Source: a virus
Strand: one strand, 5' to 3'
IMG/VR virus record: IMGVR_UViG_3300042301_005314
Span: 1 to 64,000 of that record
DNA: 64,000 bases
Each line of letters starts with the position of its first letter. Position 1 is the stretch's first letter. Below, in pieces: positions 37,362 through 45,000 of this stretch. The position numbers were made by a program, and so were the translations under genes. The notes under the pieces were generated by a model. The model was given only the letters and a program-made list of their open reading frames with translations, was not told the origin of the DNA and searched no databases.

Positions 37362-38147
37362 TTATAAAACTACCTTTTTGAAATCGTTGTTTTTTACCAA
37401 ATCATATACTCCCCAACGATCAAGAATCAAGCGTTCCAAAATTTCAATATGATATGCATCTTCAAAATTCCAAAGCATTTTAGAAACTATTGGACATTCT
37501 TGGATAAGAATATCCCGGATAACTTCTGCCACTTCCCGGCATTCTTTTTGCGCTGTTTTATACAACCTTTTATTCAGTGTGGTAATCCAATCACGAAGTT
37601 TACCATTAAAAATAATTTTTGTAGTTGTTGCTTCTGGCAAGACGAATCTTGCTGTTTCTCGGGCAACGTTATTGTTTATTAGTTCCTGATATAGTTCAAA
37701 ACTATTTTTCATATGTTCCTTGACTTTTTCACTTGCCTTTCCGGTTTTATCGGTGAAAAAGTCATTATCAGAAACAAACAAAATTGGATCTACTAAATTT
37801 GTTGAACTTTGACGATTATTAGAACATTGCTCTCTCAGTTCAATTTCTTCATATTCATTAACAATTTTATATCGTTGACTCAATTCTTGAGGTTGCAAGC
37901 TCCAATGCCTCAACAGTTCTCGTCCAATGGCACGGGACGTTTCAATCTCAATTCCAAGATTAACCATTGCAAAAACACTCCAATGTCCTTCTCTTAGACA
38001 ATGCCGAAGAAGTTTATGAGGTTCATTAAACAATTCATTTACATCTCTGGAACTGCTGAGTCTTGCAATTCCTACGGTAATTTCATCAATACTTTTGTCT
38101 GTATATTCTGCAACTCCTGCGGTTTTGGTGATTAAACGTGCTTTCAT
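37362..38147 (-). CDS. thyX: Flavin-dependent thymidylate synthase
   Basis: The 261 residues have the ThyX signature region RHWSLQPQELSQRY (RHR-x7-S type with Trp in place of the second Arg), plus NLGIEIETSRAIGRELLRHW and VARETARFVLPEATTTKIIFNGKLRDWITTLNKRL. ThyX methylates dUMP with FAD and methylenetetrahydrofolate. It complements dUTPase and RNR in the same window, giving the phage its own dTTP route. Confidence 0.95.
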   Translation of the reverse strand: MKARLITKTAGVAEYTDKSIDEITVGIARLSSSRDVNELFNEPHKLLRHCLREGHWSVFAMVNLGIEIETSRAIGRELLRHWSLQPQELSQRYKIVNEYEEIELREQCSNNRQSSTNLVDPILFVSDNDFFTDKTGKASEKVKEHMKNSFELYQELINNNVARETARFVLPEATTTKIIFNGKLRDWITTLNKRLYKTAQKECREVAEVIRDILIQECPIVSKMLWNFEDAYHIEILERLILDRWGVYDLVKNNDFKKVVL

Positions 38148-38149
38148 TT

Positions 38150-38347
38150 TTAATTTGTTAAAATATATTCAATTTTTCCTTTGATAAAGTGGGGAGGATT
38201 TTTACCAAGATGTTCAAGACAGTCACAAGAAGAAACTGGTTCATCTGCATACACTCCTTCACAATACTTGCAAATGTATGCATCTCGCTGCACAAAACAC
38301 TTAGAAGGTTTTTCTTTATTTTCAGGCATTGTTGATTCATCCGCCAT
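38150..38347 (-). CDS. Small Cys-rich protein
   Basis: The 65 residues include CKYCEGVYADEPVSSCDCLEHLG, a likely zinc-binding C4-type cluster, flanked by polar segments. It is 2 nt upstream of thyX and cotranscribed with it. Possibly a small regulatory or adaptor protein. Confidence 0.68.
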   Translation of the reverse strand: MADESTMPENKEKPSKCFVQRDAYICKYCEGVYADEPVSSCDCLEHLGKNPPHFIKGKIEYILTN

Positions 38348-38364
38348 AGGCTATTATAAGTTTT

Positions 38365-38568
38365 TTAAAGGAGACATCCAGTTCCTTCTGTCATACTCCA
38401 TCCGCAAACAGTGCAATCTGCACCTGTTACCAACCAGAGATCCCACGGTTCCATTTTTCCATTACAAGAAGGACATGGTGGACAAACATCTTCCGGCTTT
38501 AAATTTTTAAAACCGTCTTGATATTTCTGGTCTAAAAATCTCGCATGTTCATCTTTATTAATTAACAT
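38365..38568 (-). CDS. Zinc-ribbon protein directly after tRNA-Pro
   Basis: From ATG 38568 (MLINKDEHARFLDQKYQDGFKN) the protein has 67 residues, with CPPCPSCNGKMEPWDLWLVTGADCTVCGWSMTEGTGCLL, a zinc ribbon with two CxxC pairs. ATG is 3 nt from the tRNA CCA. It heads the run of minus-strand genes containing thyX. Confidence 0.7.
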   Translation of the reverse strand: MLINKDEHARFLDQKYQDGFKNLKPEDVCPPCPSCNGKMEPWDLWLVTGADCTVCGWSMTEGTGCLL

Positions 38569-38571
38569 AAA

Positions 38572-38648
38572 TGGTCTAGACGGCGGGATTCGAACCCGCA
38601 ACCACATGATCCCAAATCATGTACTCTACCAAGTTGAGCTACGTCTAG
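38572..38648 (-). tRNA. tRNA-Pro (TGG)
   Basis: Acceptor CTAGACG/CGTCTAG, anticodon CATGA-TTTGGGA-TCATG, T-loop TTCGAAT, CCA encoded. Confidence 0.95.
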
Positions 38649-38660
38649 TAGTATCTTTTT

Positions 38661-38688
38661 ACTATACACTGTAAAGTTCTTTTGTCAA
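38661..38688 (-). promoter_or_regulatory. Promoter of tRNA-Pro and the thyX operon
   Basis: TTGACA (38683-38688), 16-nt spacer, TATAGT (38661-38666), 12 nt before the tRNA-Pro 5' end. It probably drives the whole tRNA-to-thyX run. Confidence 0.72.
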
Positions 38689-38704
38689 AAGGAAAATGTG
38701 TATT

Positions 38705-38778
38705 TGGTGCTTCTAAAAGGAATCGAACCTTTTCATGTTGCTTATGAAACAACTGTTCTACCACTGAACTATAGAAGC
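38705..38778 (-). tRNA. tRNA (CAT), Met or TilS-modified Ile
   Basis: Acceptor GCTTCTA/TAGAAGC, anticodon GTTGT-TTCATAA-GCAAC, CCA encoded. It lacks initiator features. With TilS encoded by the phage, one CAT tRNA may be tRNA-Ile2. Confidence 0.9.
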
Positions 38779-38781
38779 AAA

Positions 38782-38852
38782 TGGTCTAGACGATGGGAAT
38801 TAACCCCACAACCTGTATTCAAACTACCGCTCTCCCATTAAGCTACGCCTAG
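38782..38852 (-). pseudogene. Degenerate tRNA
   Basis: The acceptor CTAGGCG/CGTCTAG and CCA persist. The T-loop is GTTAATT (C56 lost), the anticodon arm is two nt short with only GTA/TAC closing a GTTTGAA loop, and the body is 67 nt. Probably a decaying duplicate. Confidence 0.6.
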
Positions 38853-38860
38853 ATATACTT

Positions 38861-39306
38861 TCATCTTATCATATACCACTCAAAAGGTCCATTTCTAAAC
38901 GTCGTAACATCAAATTTCGCAAATTTCAATATTTTATAATAACTTTTTAACTTTTTAACATCAAAAGAACCTACTAAAATATATCCGTATTTTTTCGTCC
39001 ACGTTTTTAACACAACTAGAAGTTGTTTTGCTACACCTATTTTAATATGGTCTGCTAAACATGGATATTTCCTATTTTGCTGTTCCGGATTAAAACAAAG
39101 ACGTTCACCAGAGGTTAACCCCAGCCAATAATTATTACCCTCATCCTTGGCTAAAATAGAGTATATTCATCTAATTTAATTTCTTCTACCAGTTCCATAT
39201 CAAATTCATCCGTATTTTGGATATAGTCTCCTATAAAAGATTCATTTATTAAATTTCCAGAACAATATTCTATTAGCATGTTTTCATATATCTGAGGTAA
39301 TTCCAT
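38861..39306 (-). pseudogene. Frameshifted hypothetical gene
   Basis: The upstream part (39306-39151) reads MELPQIYENMLIEYCSGN...LVEEIKLDEYTLF-stop. The -1 frame then continues LAKDEGNNYWLGLTSGERLCFNPE...LKKLRSYY-like sequence to FEWYMIR-stop at 38861. The second part has protein-like content but no start codon, so the two frames look like one gene split near the CTATTTTAG at about 39151. It could be a disabling mutation, a sequencing error or a programmed -1 shift. Confidence 0.6.
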
Positions 39307-39325
39307 GCTATTATTTATATAATAA

Positions 39326-39353
39326 TGGTGGAGGTTGTGGGTTACGATCCCAC
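39326..39353 (-). pseudogene. Duplicated tRNA-Ala 3' half
   Basis: T arm GTGGG-ATCGTAA-CCCAC plus AACCTCC-A-CCA, identical over 26 nt to tRNA-Ala at 39409-39434. The 5' half is replaced by a G10 tract (C10 on the plus strand, 39364-39373). Partial tandem duplication. Confidence 0.75.
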
Positions 39354-39407
39354 CTATTCTGTGCCCCCCCCCCTCCAAACACAACGCATTGTTTTTCTCA
39401 AAATTTG

Positions 39408-39484
39408 GGGAGGTTGTGGGTTACGATCCCACCTGAATATCCTGTTTGCAAAACAGGCGACCACTCCAAGCAGTCCCAACCCCC
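39408..39484 (-). tRNA. tRNA-Ala (TGC)
   Basis: Acceptor GGGGGTT/AACCTCC with G3-U70, anticodon CCTGT-TTTGCAA-ACAGG, T-loop ATCGTAA (A54-U58 swap). The encoded 3' end is C-CAA rather than A-CCA, unlike its duplicated fragment at 39326. Confidence 0.88.
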
Positions 39485-39488
39485 ATGT

Positions 39489-39719
39489 TTATTCTAAAAA
39501 TATTTTATCTCCGCATCTAATCACCTTCATCGCTAATTTTTTGAATATATACTCTATATTTTCGCCAATTCCTTCTATTACACTTCCTGCCCGTGCAATT
39601 AGTTTACCAATGTTGACTATTAACACTAGTAACAATAATGTTGGTACAAAGATCACTAGGTTTAGGAGCAAATAAGAAATCGCTACTAATCCATCTTTAA
39701 TTATTTTTAATATTTTCAT
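39489..39719 (-). CDS. Small membrane protein
   Basis: From ATG 39719 (MKILKIIKDGLVAISYLLLNLVIFVPTLLLLVLIV) the 76 residues are dominated by a ~25-residue hydrophobic segment, followed by an amphipathic C-terminus (ARAGSVIEGIGENIEYIFKKLAMKVIRCGDKIFLE). Holin-like size and topology, but no evidence for lysis. It lies between tRNA-Gly and tRNA-Ala. Confidence 0.65.
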   Translation of the reverse strand: MKILKIIKDGLVAISYLLLNLVIFVPTLLLLVLIVNIGKLIARAGSVIEGIGENIEYIFKKLAMKVIRCGDKIFLE

Positions 39720-39738
39720 GTTTCTGTTAATTATTATA

Positions 39739-39812
39739 TGGTGCGTGATGAGAGAATCGAACTCTCGTTCTAACATTGGCAATGTTATGTTCTACCACTA
39801 AACTAATCACAC
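39739..39812 (-). tRNA. tRNA-Gly (GCC)
   Basis: Acceptor GTGTGAT/ATCACGC, anticodon TAACA-TTGCCAA-TGTTA, normal D- and T-loops, CCA encoded. The ordinary glycine tRNA, contrasting with the one at 31292. Confidence 0.94.
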
Positions 39813-39816
39813 AAAT

Positions 39817-39898
39817 TGGCACGTCAGAAGAGAATCGAACTCTTAAAGGTAATCAGTCGTTTTGGAGGCGACCCGCAACCACCACTTGCTGCTGACGT
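39817..39898 (-). tRNA. tRNA-Trp (CCA)
   Basis: Acceptor ACGTCAG/CTGACGT, loop CTCCAAA, G73, CCA encoded. The D arm and variable region are slightly longer than usual. Confidence 0.88.
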
Positions 39899-39909
39899 AT
39901 ATAAAAACG

Positions 39910-39981
39910 AGGCCCATTACAGAATCGAACTGTAATTCGCTCTTTACAAGAGAGCTGTTTTAGCCATTAAACTAATAGGCC
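39910..39981 (-). tRNA. tRNA-Thr (TGT)
   Basis: Acceptor GGCCTAT/ATGGGCC, anticodon GCTCT-CTTGTAA-AGAGC, T-loop TTCGATT. No CCA encoded (ends T-CG). Confidence 0.92.
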
Positions 39982-39996
39982 GATAATTATTTTCTA

Positions 39997-40072
39997 TGGC
40001 AGAACCAACGGAATTCGAATCCGCATCTTCAACCGTGACAGGGTTGCGTCTTGCCAGTTAGACTATGGTTCT
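39997..40072 (-). tRNA. tRNA-Asp (GTC)
   Basis: Acceptor AGAACCA/TGGTTCT, anticodon CAACC-CTGTCAC-GGTTG, G73, CCA encoded. Its first 15 nt overlap the 3' end of the upstream gene. Confidence 0.94.
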
Positions 40073-40561
40073 ATATTGAAATGTGGTTAGCATCTTTTTT
40101 ATTTTTTGAATTTCTTTTTCATTGAATTTCATTTTATACAAATCTTTTCTTTGAAAATCTTTTTTCAAAGCACTTGAAAGTTTTCTTTTTCTTGCTTTTG
40201 TTAACCCTTCTATACACCCTAATTCTTCTTCTGTCAAACTTCTTTTTTCCAAAAACTTGATTTTCCAAAACTGATAAGAATCATTTCTAAGACTCAATGT
40301 TTTTTCTTTTATTTCTTCTAATTCGGAAACTTTTTGGGAAATGTATTGGTTTTCTATCGCAAAATCTATTTCTTCTTTACAAGATTTACAAACAATTGTG
40401 CAATCACTTATTTTCTCAATTTTTCGGTTGAGAATAAACGAATGAACGATTCTAGCGGTTCTGTTTTTACAAACAGTGCATTTCCAATCAGTTGATTGTT
40501 CTAATAGCTTTTCTATTTCTTTTTTATAATTTTTCATACGATTGTTACGGTTATTATTCAT
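40058..40561 (-). CDS. Zinc-binding hypothetical protein
   Basis: The 167 residues have WKCTVCKNRTARIVHSFILNRKIEKISDCTIVCKSCKEEI, two CxxC pairs and a His, similar to the zinc frame of HNH proteins but without a clear catalytic motif. The C-terminal half is Lys-rich and helical (LTKARKRKLSSALKKDFQRK). Start is ATG 40561 or 40537. The 3' end overlaps tRNA-Asp. Confidence 0.65.
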   Translation of the reverse strand: MNNNRNNRMKNYKKEIEKLLEQSTDWKCTVCKNRTARIVHSFILNRKIEKISDCTIVCKSCKEEIDFAIENQYISQKVSELEEIKEKTLSLRNDSYQFWKIKFLEKRSLTEEELGCIEGLTKARKRKLSSALKKDFQRKDLYKMKFNEKEIQKIKKMLTTFQYRTIV

Positions 40562-40654
40562 AACCCTGTTTCACAGATTAAATGATTATAGCTCATTTTT
40601 GGCCTTTTAAGTTGATTCTCGGTTTTGATCAACGACTATTTCTGATAAAATTAA

Positions 40655-40680
40655 AGCCTCGCTTTTTGGGCGAGGCTCTG
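40655..40680 (-). terminator. Intrinsic terminator
   Basis: GCCTCGC/GCGAGGC stem with a CCAAAAA-type loop, followed on the minus strand by TTTAATTTT. It ends the 41.9-40.7 kb operon. Confidence 0.85.
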
Positions 40681-40703
40681 AAACTACAAATTATTACAGT
40701 TCT

Positions 40704-40901
40704 TTACCTACGCATTTTTACGGTTGTATCAAAATTTTTATTTTTTCCAGTTGTATTTTCTGTTTGAATAAAACTCTGACTTTTGCGCCAACCACTTGCC
40801 TCTGCTCCTGCAAAACTAGGTCGAGCTTCCGCCATAAAAGCACTACGGAAATGAGTTGGCATTTCTTTTGTCGAAAACTTGTATGTTGGAAGATTTTCCA
40901 T
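40704..40901 (-). CDS. Hypothetical small protein
   Basis: From ATG 40901 (MENLPTYKFSTKEMPTHFRSAFMAEARPSFAGAEASGWRKSQSFIQ) the protein has 65 residues, polar and probably disordered, ending in basic residues KMRR. Last gene before the terminator. Not recognised. Confidence 0.6.
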   Translation of the reverse strand: MENLPTYKFSTKEMPTHFRSAFMAEARPSFAGAEASGWRKSQSFIQTENTTGKNKNFDTTVKMRR

Positions 40902-40911
40902 GTTGTTATTT

Positions 40912-41409
40912 CTACTTATTCTTTTTTGCAATTTTTTCTACAAGAAATTCTAAATGTTTTTCTAAACGTGCGATATTTCCTCCGATTTCTGTTTTCTTTT
41001 CGTTTATTGCCAGTTTAACTGTTTCATTCATTAATTTAAATCCATCAGATTCTATAAAGTTCACTATATTTTCCCAATCAGATAGTTCTCGGGAAAGCAA
41101 TACTTCTGTAGAATTTATACAAATATGTAAATCAGATAACATTGATAATATCTCCGTTACGGTATCTGTATCGAAGATTATTGGTTGATTACGTCCTCTT
41201 AATGCGGTACTAACTTCATGTAATGATATTACATCTACATTCCGATGTGTCTCCCTATATGCTATTTTATGCAATTCTGTTGGAACTATAATTATAGGTT
41301 TTTTATCACTAAATGCAGCAATACTTTGCCTGAGTCCCAAACCTGTATGTCTGGTAGTACAAATATAGTGGTAAATATTTTTTAAATTTTCTATGATTGA
41401 TTCGTTCAT
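40912..41409 (-). CDS. Hypothetical protein
   Basis: The 165 residues start MNESIIENLKNIYHYICTTRHTGLGLRQSIAAFSDKKPIIIVPTELHKIAYRETHRNVDVISLHEVS. The first half looks like an alpha/beta nucleotide-binding-type fold with alternating strands (PIIIVPTE, VDVISLHE, PIIFDTDT) but without a P-loop. The C-terminal half is coiled coil. It overlaps the upstream gene by 4 nt. Confidence 0.66.
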   Translation of the reverse strand: MNESIIENLKNIYHYICTTRHTGLGLRQSIAAFSDKKPIIIVPTELHKIAYRETHRNVDVISLHEVSTALRGRNQPIIFDTDTVTEILSMLSDLHICINSTEVLLSRELSDWENIVNFIESDGFKLMNETVKLAINEKKTEIGGNIARLEKHLEFLVEKIAKKNK

Positions 41410-41693
41410 ACTTTTATTGTTATCATGTGATCGTCTTTCTCTTCAAACATAACATCAAAATTATGTTTTACTTGTTGCTCAAATTCAACCTGAATATTTT
41501 CTGGAACATGTGCGAGAAATGCTTCATAAAGTGCAATCATTGCGGATGCTACATACCGTGGATAGAATCCCACATTCTGATTTTTATTCAAAATTATCGC
41601 CGCAGGACTACCCAAATCATCCGTGTGATTCTCTTCTAAAACTTTAGTAATTAATGCAATTGGTATAATATTTTGAGGATTTTCTTCGGACAT
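41406..41693 (-). CDS. Hypothetical protein
   Basis: The 95 residues (MSEENPQNIIPIALITKVLEENHTDDLGSPAAIILNKNQNVGFYPRYVASAMIALYEAFLAHVPE...) form an alpha/beta domain with an acidic C-terminus. Four-nt coupling to the following gene. Not recognised. Confidence 0.65.
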   Translation of the reverse strand: MSEENPQNIIPIALITKVLEENHTDDLGSPAAIILNKNQNVGFYPRYVASAMIALYEAFLAHVPENIQVEFEQQVKHNFDVMFEEKDDHMITIKV

Positions 41694-41697
41694 ATTT

Positions 41698-41898
41698 TTA
41701 ATTTTTCGGAAAATATCTAAGACAATGTTTGCATGTTACATGCTTCCAATTTCTTACCATCAGACCGCGAGGTGGGCGCTGGGAATAATACCCTTTGCCT
41801 CCCCGACAAACAGTGGTCGGAGTCAATTCGTAGCGCCCAAATCCAACATAAACATTAACCTTAGATTTATAGTTAGCTTTATGGATTGTGATACTCAT
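41698..41898 (-). CDS. Small basic protein downstream of tRNA(CAT)
   Basis: The 66 residues (MSITIHKANYKSKVNVYVGFGRYELTPTTVCRGGKGYYSQRPPRGLMVRNWKHVTCKHCLRYFPKN) are shown here in outline: basic, beta-rich, ending in a CKHC knuckle with an upstream Cys. It starts 8 nt after the tRNA end, so it may also use a processed, very short leader. Confidence 0.62.
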   Translation of the reverse strand: MSITIHKANYKSKVNVYVGFGRYELTPTTVCRGGKGYYSQRPPRGLMVRNWKHVTCKHCLRYFPKN

Positions 41899-41906
41899 AA
41901 ATTATG

Positions 41907-41988
41907 TTGCTGGGGGAGGATTCGAACCTCCGAGGCTTGCGCAGAAGGTTATGAGCCTTCCCTGATGACCAACTTCAGACACCCTGCA
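41907..41988 (-). tRNA. tRNA (CAT), extended variable loop
   Basis: Anticodon GAAGG-CTCATAA-CCTTC, acceptor TGCAGGG/CCCAGCA with one A-A mismatch, T-loop TTCGAAT, A73. The variable region is ~12 nt and CCA is not encoded (A-CAT). Elongator Met or lysidine-type Ile. Confidence 0.8.
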
Positions 41989-41993
41989 ATTCT

Positions 41994-42022
41994 ATTTTAC
42001 ACCAAGAATAATAGGTTGTCAA
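41994..42022 (-). promoter_or_regulatory. Promoter of tRNA(CAT) and downstream genes
   Basis: TTGACA (42017-42022), 17-nt spacer, TAAAAT (41994-41999), just upstream of the tRNA 5' end. Confidence 0.65.
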
Positions 42023-42060
42023 CAACTTTTTGGTTTTTTCTACAAACCATTGTTCCTTCC

Positions 42061-42068
42061 AATAAATA
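42061..42068 (+). promoter_or_regulatory. Candidate late promoter of the tail operon
   Basis: AATAAATA lies 6 nt before ATG 42075, the first gene of the 42-52 kb structural operon. Confidence 0.45.
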
Positions 42069-42074
42069 ATTTTA

Positions 42075-45000
42075 ATGTTATTGAGTGCTATACAAATTGC
42101 TAATCCGTATCCAAATGAGAAAATAGACATTTCTTTTAATGAACTAAATCCTCAGTTGTCGAATGCTCGTTTTGGTGTGAGATTTCGTTATTTCTACTAT
42201 GATACATGGGAAGGTAAAATCAATTTTAGAAAAACAAATGATTATACTTTAATTGGTAATAACACTGTTGGAACTGTTTTAAGTGCAACGTCTCCAACTA
42301 ATTTTTTAAATCCTAATGATTTAGCACCTTTTCGTTGGAATGTTAAAAGCGACCGAGAATATCTTTATTTAACTTTATTAGGAGGTTTATCAGCATTAAC
42401 AATTTGGCCAAGTCACCCAATGCCAAAAATGACTAAAAATAACAATTTTTCAATGTCATTGGATATTGGGGTTGTTAGTGCATCTGCATTCAATGGAGAA
42501 GTTCAAACTCCAGATTTTAGAAAATTAGTTAAAAAATCTAATTTTTCCACAGTTGATTTTAGTGATTCAAATATTGATACTTTATCAGGTTATGCAACAC
42601 TTGCAGGAGGAAGAAAAAATTACGAATATACAAGAAATATAAATTATTACAGAGTTTTTAATTCTTCTAGTTTATCTCCTGATCTTATAGCTAATAGTTT
42701 ACGAATTGATATTCCTGTTATTACGTCCACTAATATTGCAGTTGATGTTCCTGACCAAATTTTCATTTTAAGTTTTTATAATGACTATTTTACAAATGAT
42801 AATTTCAATTATATCTCTAATAATTTTGTCACGAACTTGTCATGTTTAGAAAGTGAAGTATTAACAGAAATGGGAATAACAACTCCTTACACTGTTCAAG
42901 CAAGTATGAATGATAAAAGTGGTGGAGTATTAATTGAGTTAAAGCCACCACTTTATATTAAACCAAATAGTGATATAACTGTTTGGTATGAAACATCTAG
43001 TCCAATTGCTCCGGGAGGCGTTCTTTTTCAAAAAACTGCAACCAATAATTTTTCATTAAGTGTTAATCAAGGAGTTTATCCAAATTCTCCAGTTTATCTA
43101 TTTAATTATAATTTTGTATCTCCAACCAAAGATTTATTCACGGTAACATTTGCTCCTTCAAGTTTCGTTACATCACAAACAATTTCAAGTACAACTGTTG
43201 AAACTGTTATGGTTGATAATTATTATCAAAATTCATATGACATGCCAACAACAAGCAATATATTGTTTAAACGTTTCATTGAAACTAGTGGAGATAATAC
43301 ATTATTAGCATATCGTGCTTCTGCTCCTGCAACAACTTATGTTAGTGAACAATGGTTTCCTGCTAACTCTCACCAACAAATAATTTTCAAAAATAACGGA
43401 AGTGGAAATAAGCATAAAGTTCGTATACAATTACAAACTGCCGCAGGTGCTATTTTTGAAGAAGAAAATCAGATAGAGTTTTTACTAAATAAAGACAAAG
43501 TCGTTTTTAACTTATTCTTAACATCGTCAACCGATTCTACTGCAATTGTCGAAGCAAATATATTTCCAACTCCAAGCAATGAATATCGGGTAAAATGGGA
43601 TGCGAATCCTCCAGACAATATAATCTTCAGAGATAGGAATGATAATATTCTTCAAAGAAATACATTTTATCCATTACATGTTTATTCCAAAGTTTCAAAT
43701 TTAGGAATTGATAAAACTGAAATAGTTTTATATTCCGAAGAATATGATTTGTCCGCAAATACTTTCTGGTTTCCTCCAAGCAGTGTTTTTGGAAGCGCAT
43801 ATTTAGAAATAAAAGGAGAAACAAATGATTTTAATAGCACCAACTATTCTACTCTTAGTGCATTTGTTAATCGTAATGGATATTCGTATAGAGTTCCTAC
43901 AAACGCTAATATTATATGGAATGAAACTGCAAACGATAATCGTGGAAGTGTAGTGTTATATACAAAAGATAATTTAAAAACTATTAAAGAATCAACTATA
44001 TATTCTAGTTCTAATAATTATTCTCTAATAAATGCAACCTTTTCTACAATTCCTGTAGAATCCGATCCTAAACAAGTTTTATTCAATATCTCATGTAATT
44101 TGTTTCGTGATGATTTTAATTTTAATGCTACAAAAATGTTTAGTTTTCGTCAATATCCTCTCAAACAATATTTGTTTATTGATGCCAAAAAAGAAAGTGA
44201 TTCAAATGTTTACCGTAGTGACGAATACACTAATATATTCTATTCCACTTCTGGAACGATTCTTTTATCAGCCATTTATGCAAACTTGAATGTTAATAGT
44301 GCTGATGTTAAATGGGATTACAAGTATAGCAATGGAACAGTTGGTAATGCAACAGGTTCATCGTTAAACATTACGTTAAATACGGCAAGTGCATGTGTTT
44401 ATTTGTCTGCATTTAATGCAACTCCAGTTGATGGGGATTTTAAAGCATATAATTTCACAGATTATATGTGTTTCTATTTGTTATCAAGTATTCAACCTTT
44501 TAGTTATATTGGAATACCAAGTAATATTTATGTTCCAATTTATCAACAAGAAATTGGAGATAGAGACGGAAATACTACCGCATTATCATTCCAGAATAAT
44601 TCTTATTTAAACTCATTAGGAATGAGTGCATATAAACCATGTCATACGGAAAATTTCCAATTCTCTGCAACTCCCGGTTTTGATCGTTATGTTTGGAAAA
44701 TAGGTTCTAAGATATATGAAACAAATAGTAGTTTTGCAGTTATCCCTGTAACATACAATGATGTTTCATCAAACAATAAAGTTTCAGTTTCTGCATACAA
44801 TTCAATCTTTATTGAAAGCAATCCTGTTTCAATTTACAATTCTGCATCTTCTGATAATTCTTCGGTGTTTCGTGAAGACGTTCAATTCTATGATTTCCCA
44901 AGTCCAGACGTATTTATAACACTGAGTAACAATTATTTTAATGTTAATAAATATGCAGAAACCCCGGAATTAAATTGTACAATAAACACATCATATACAA

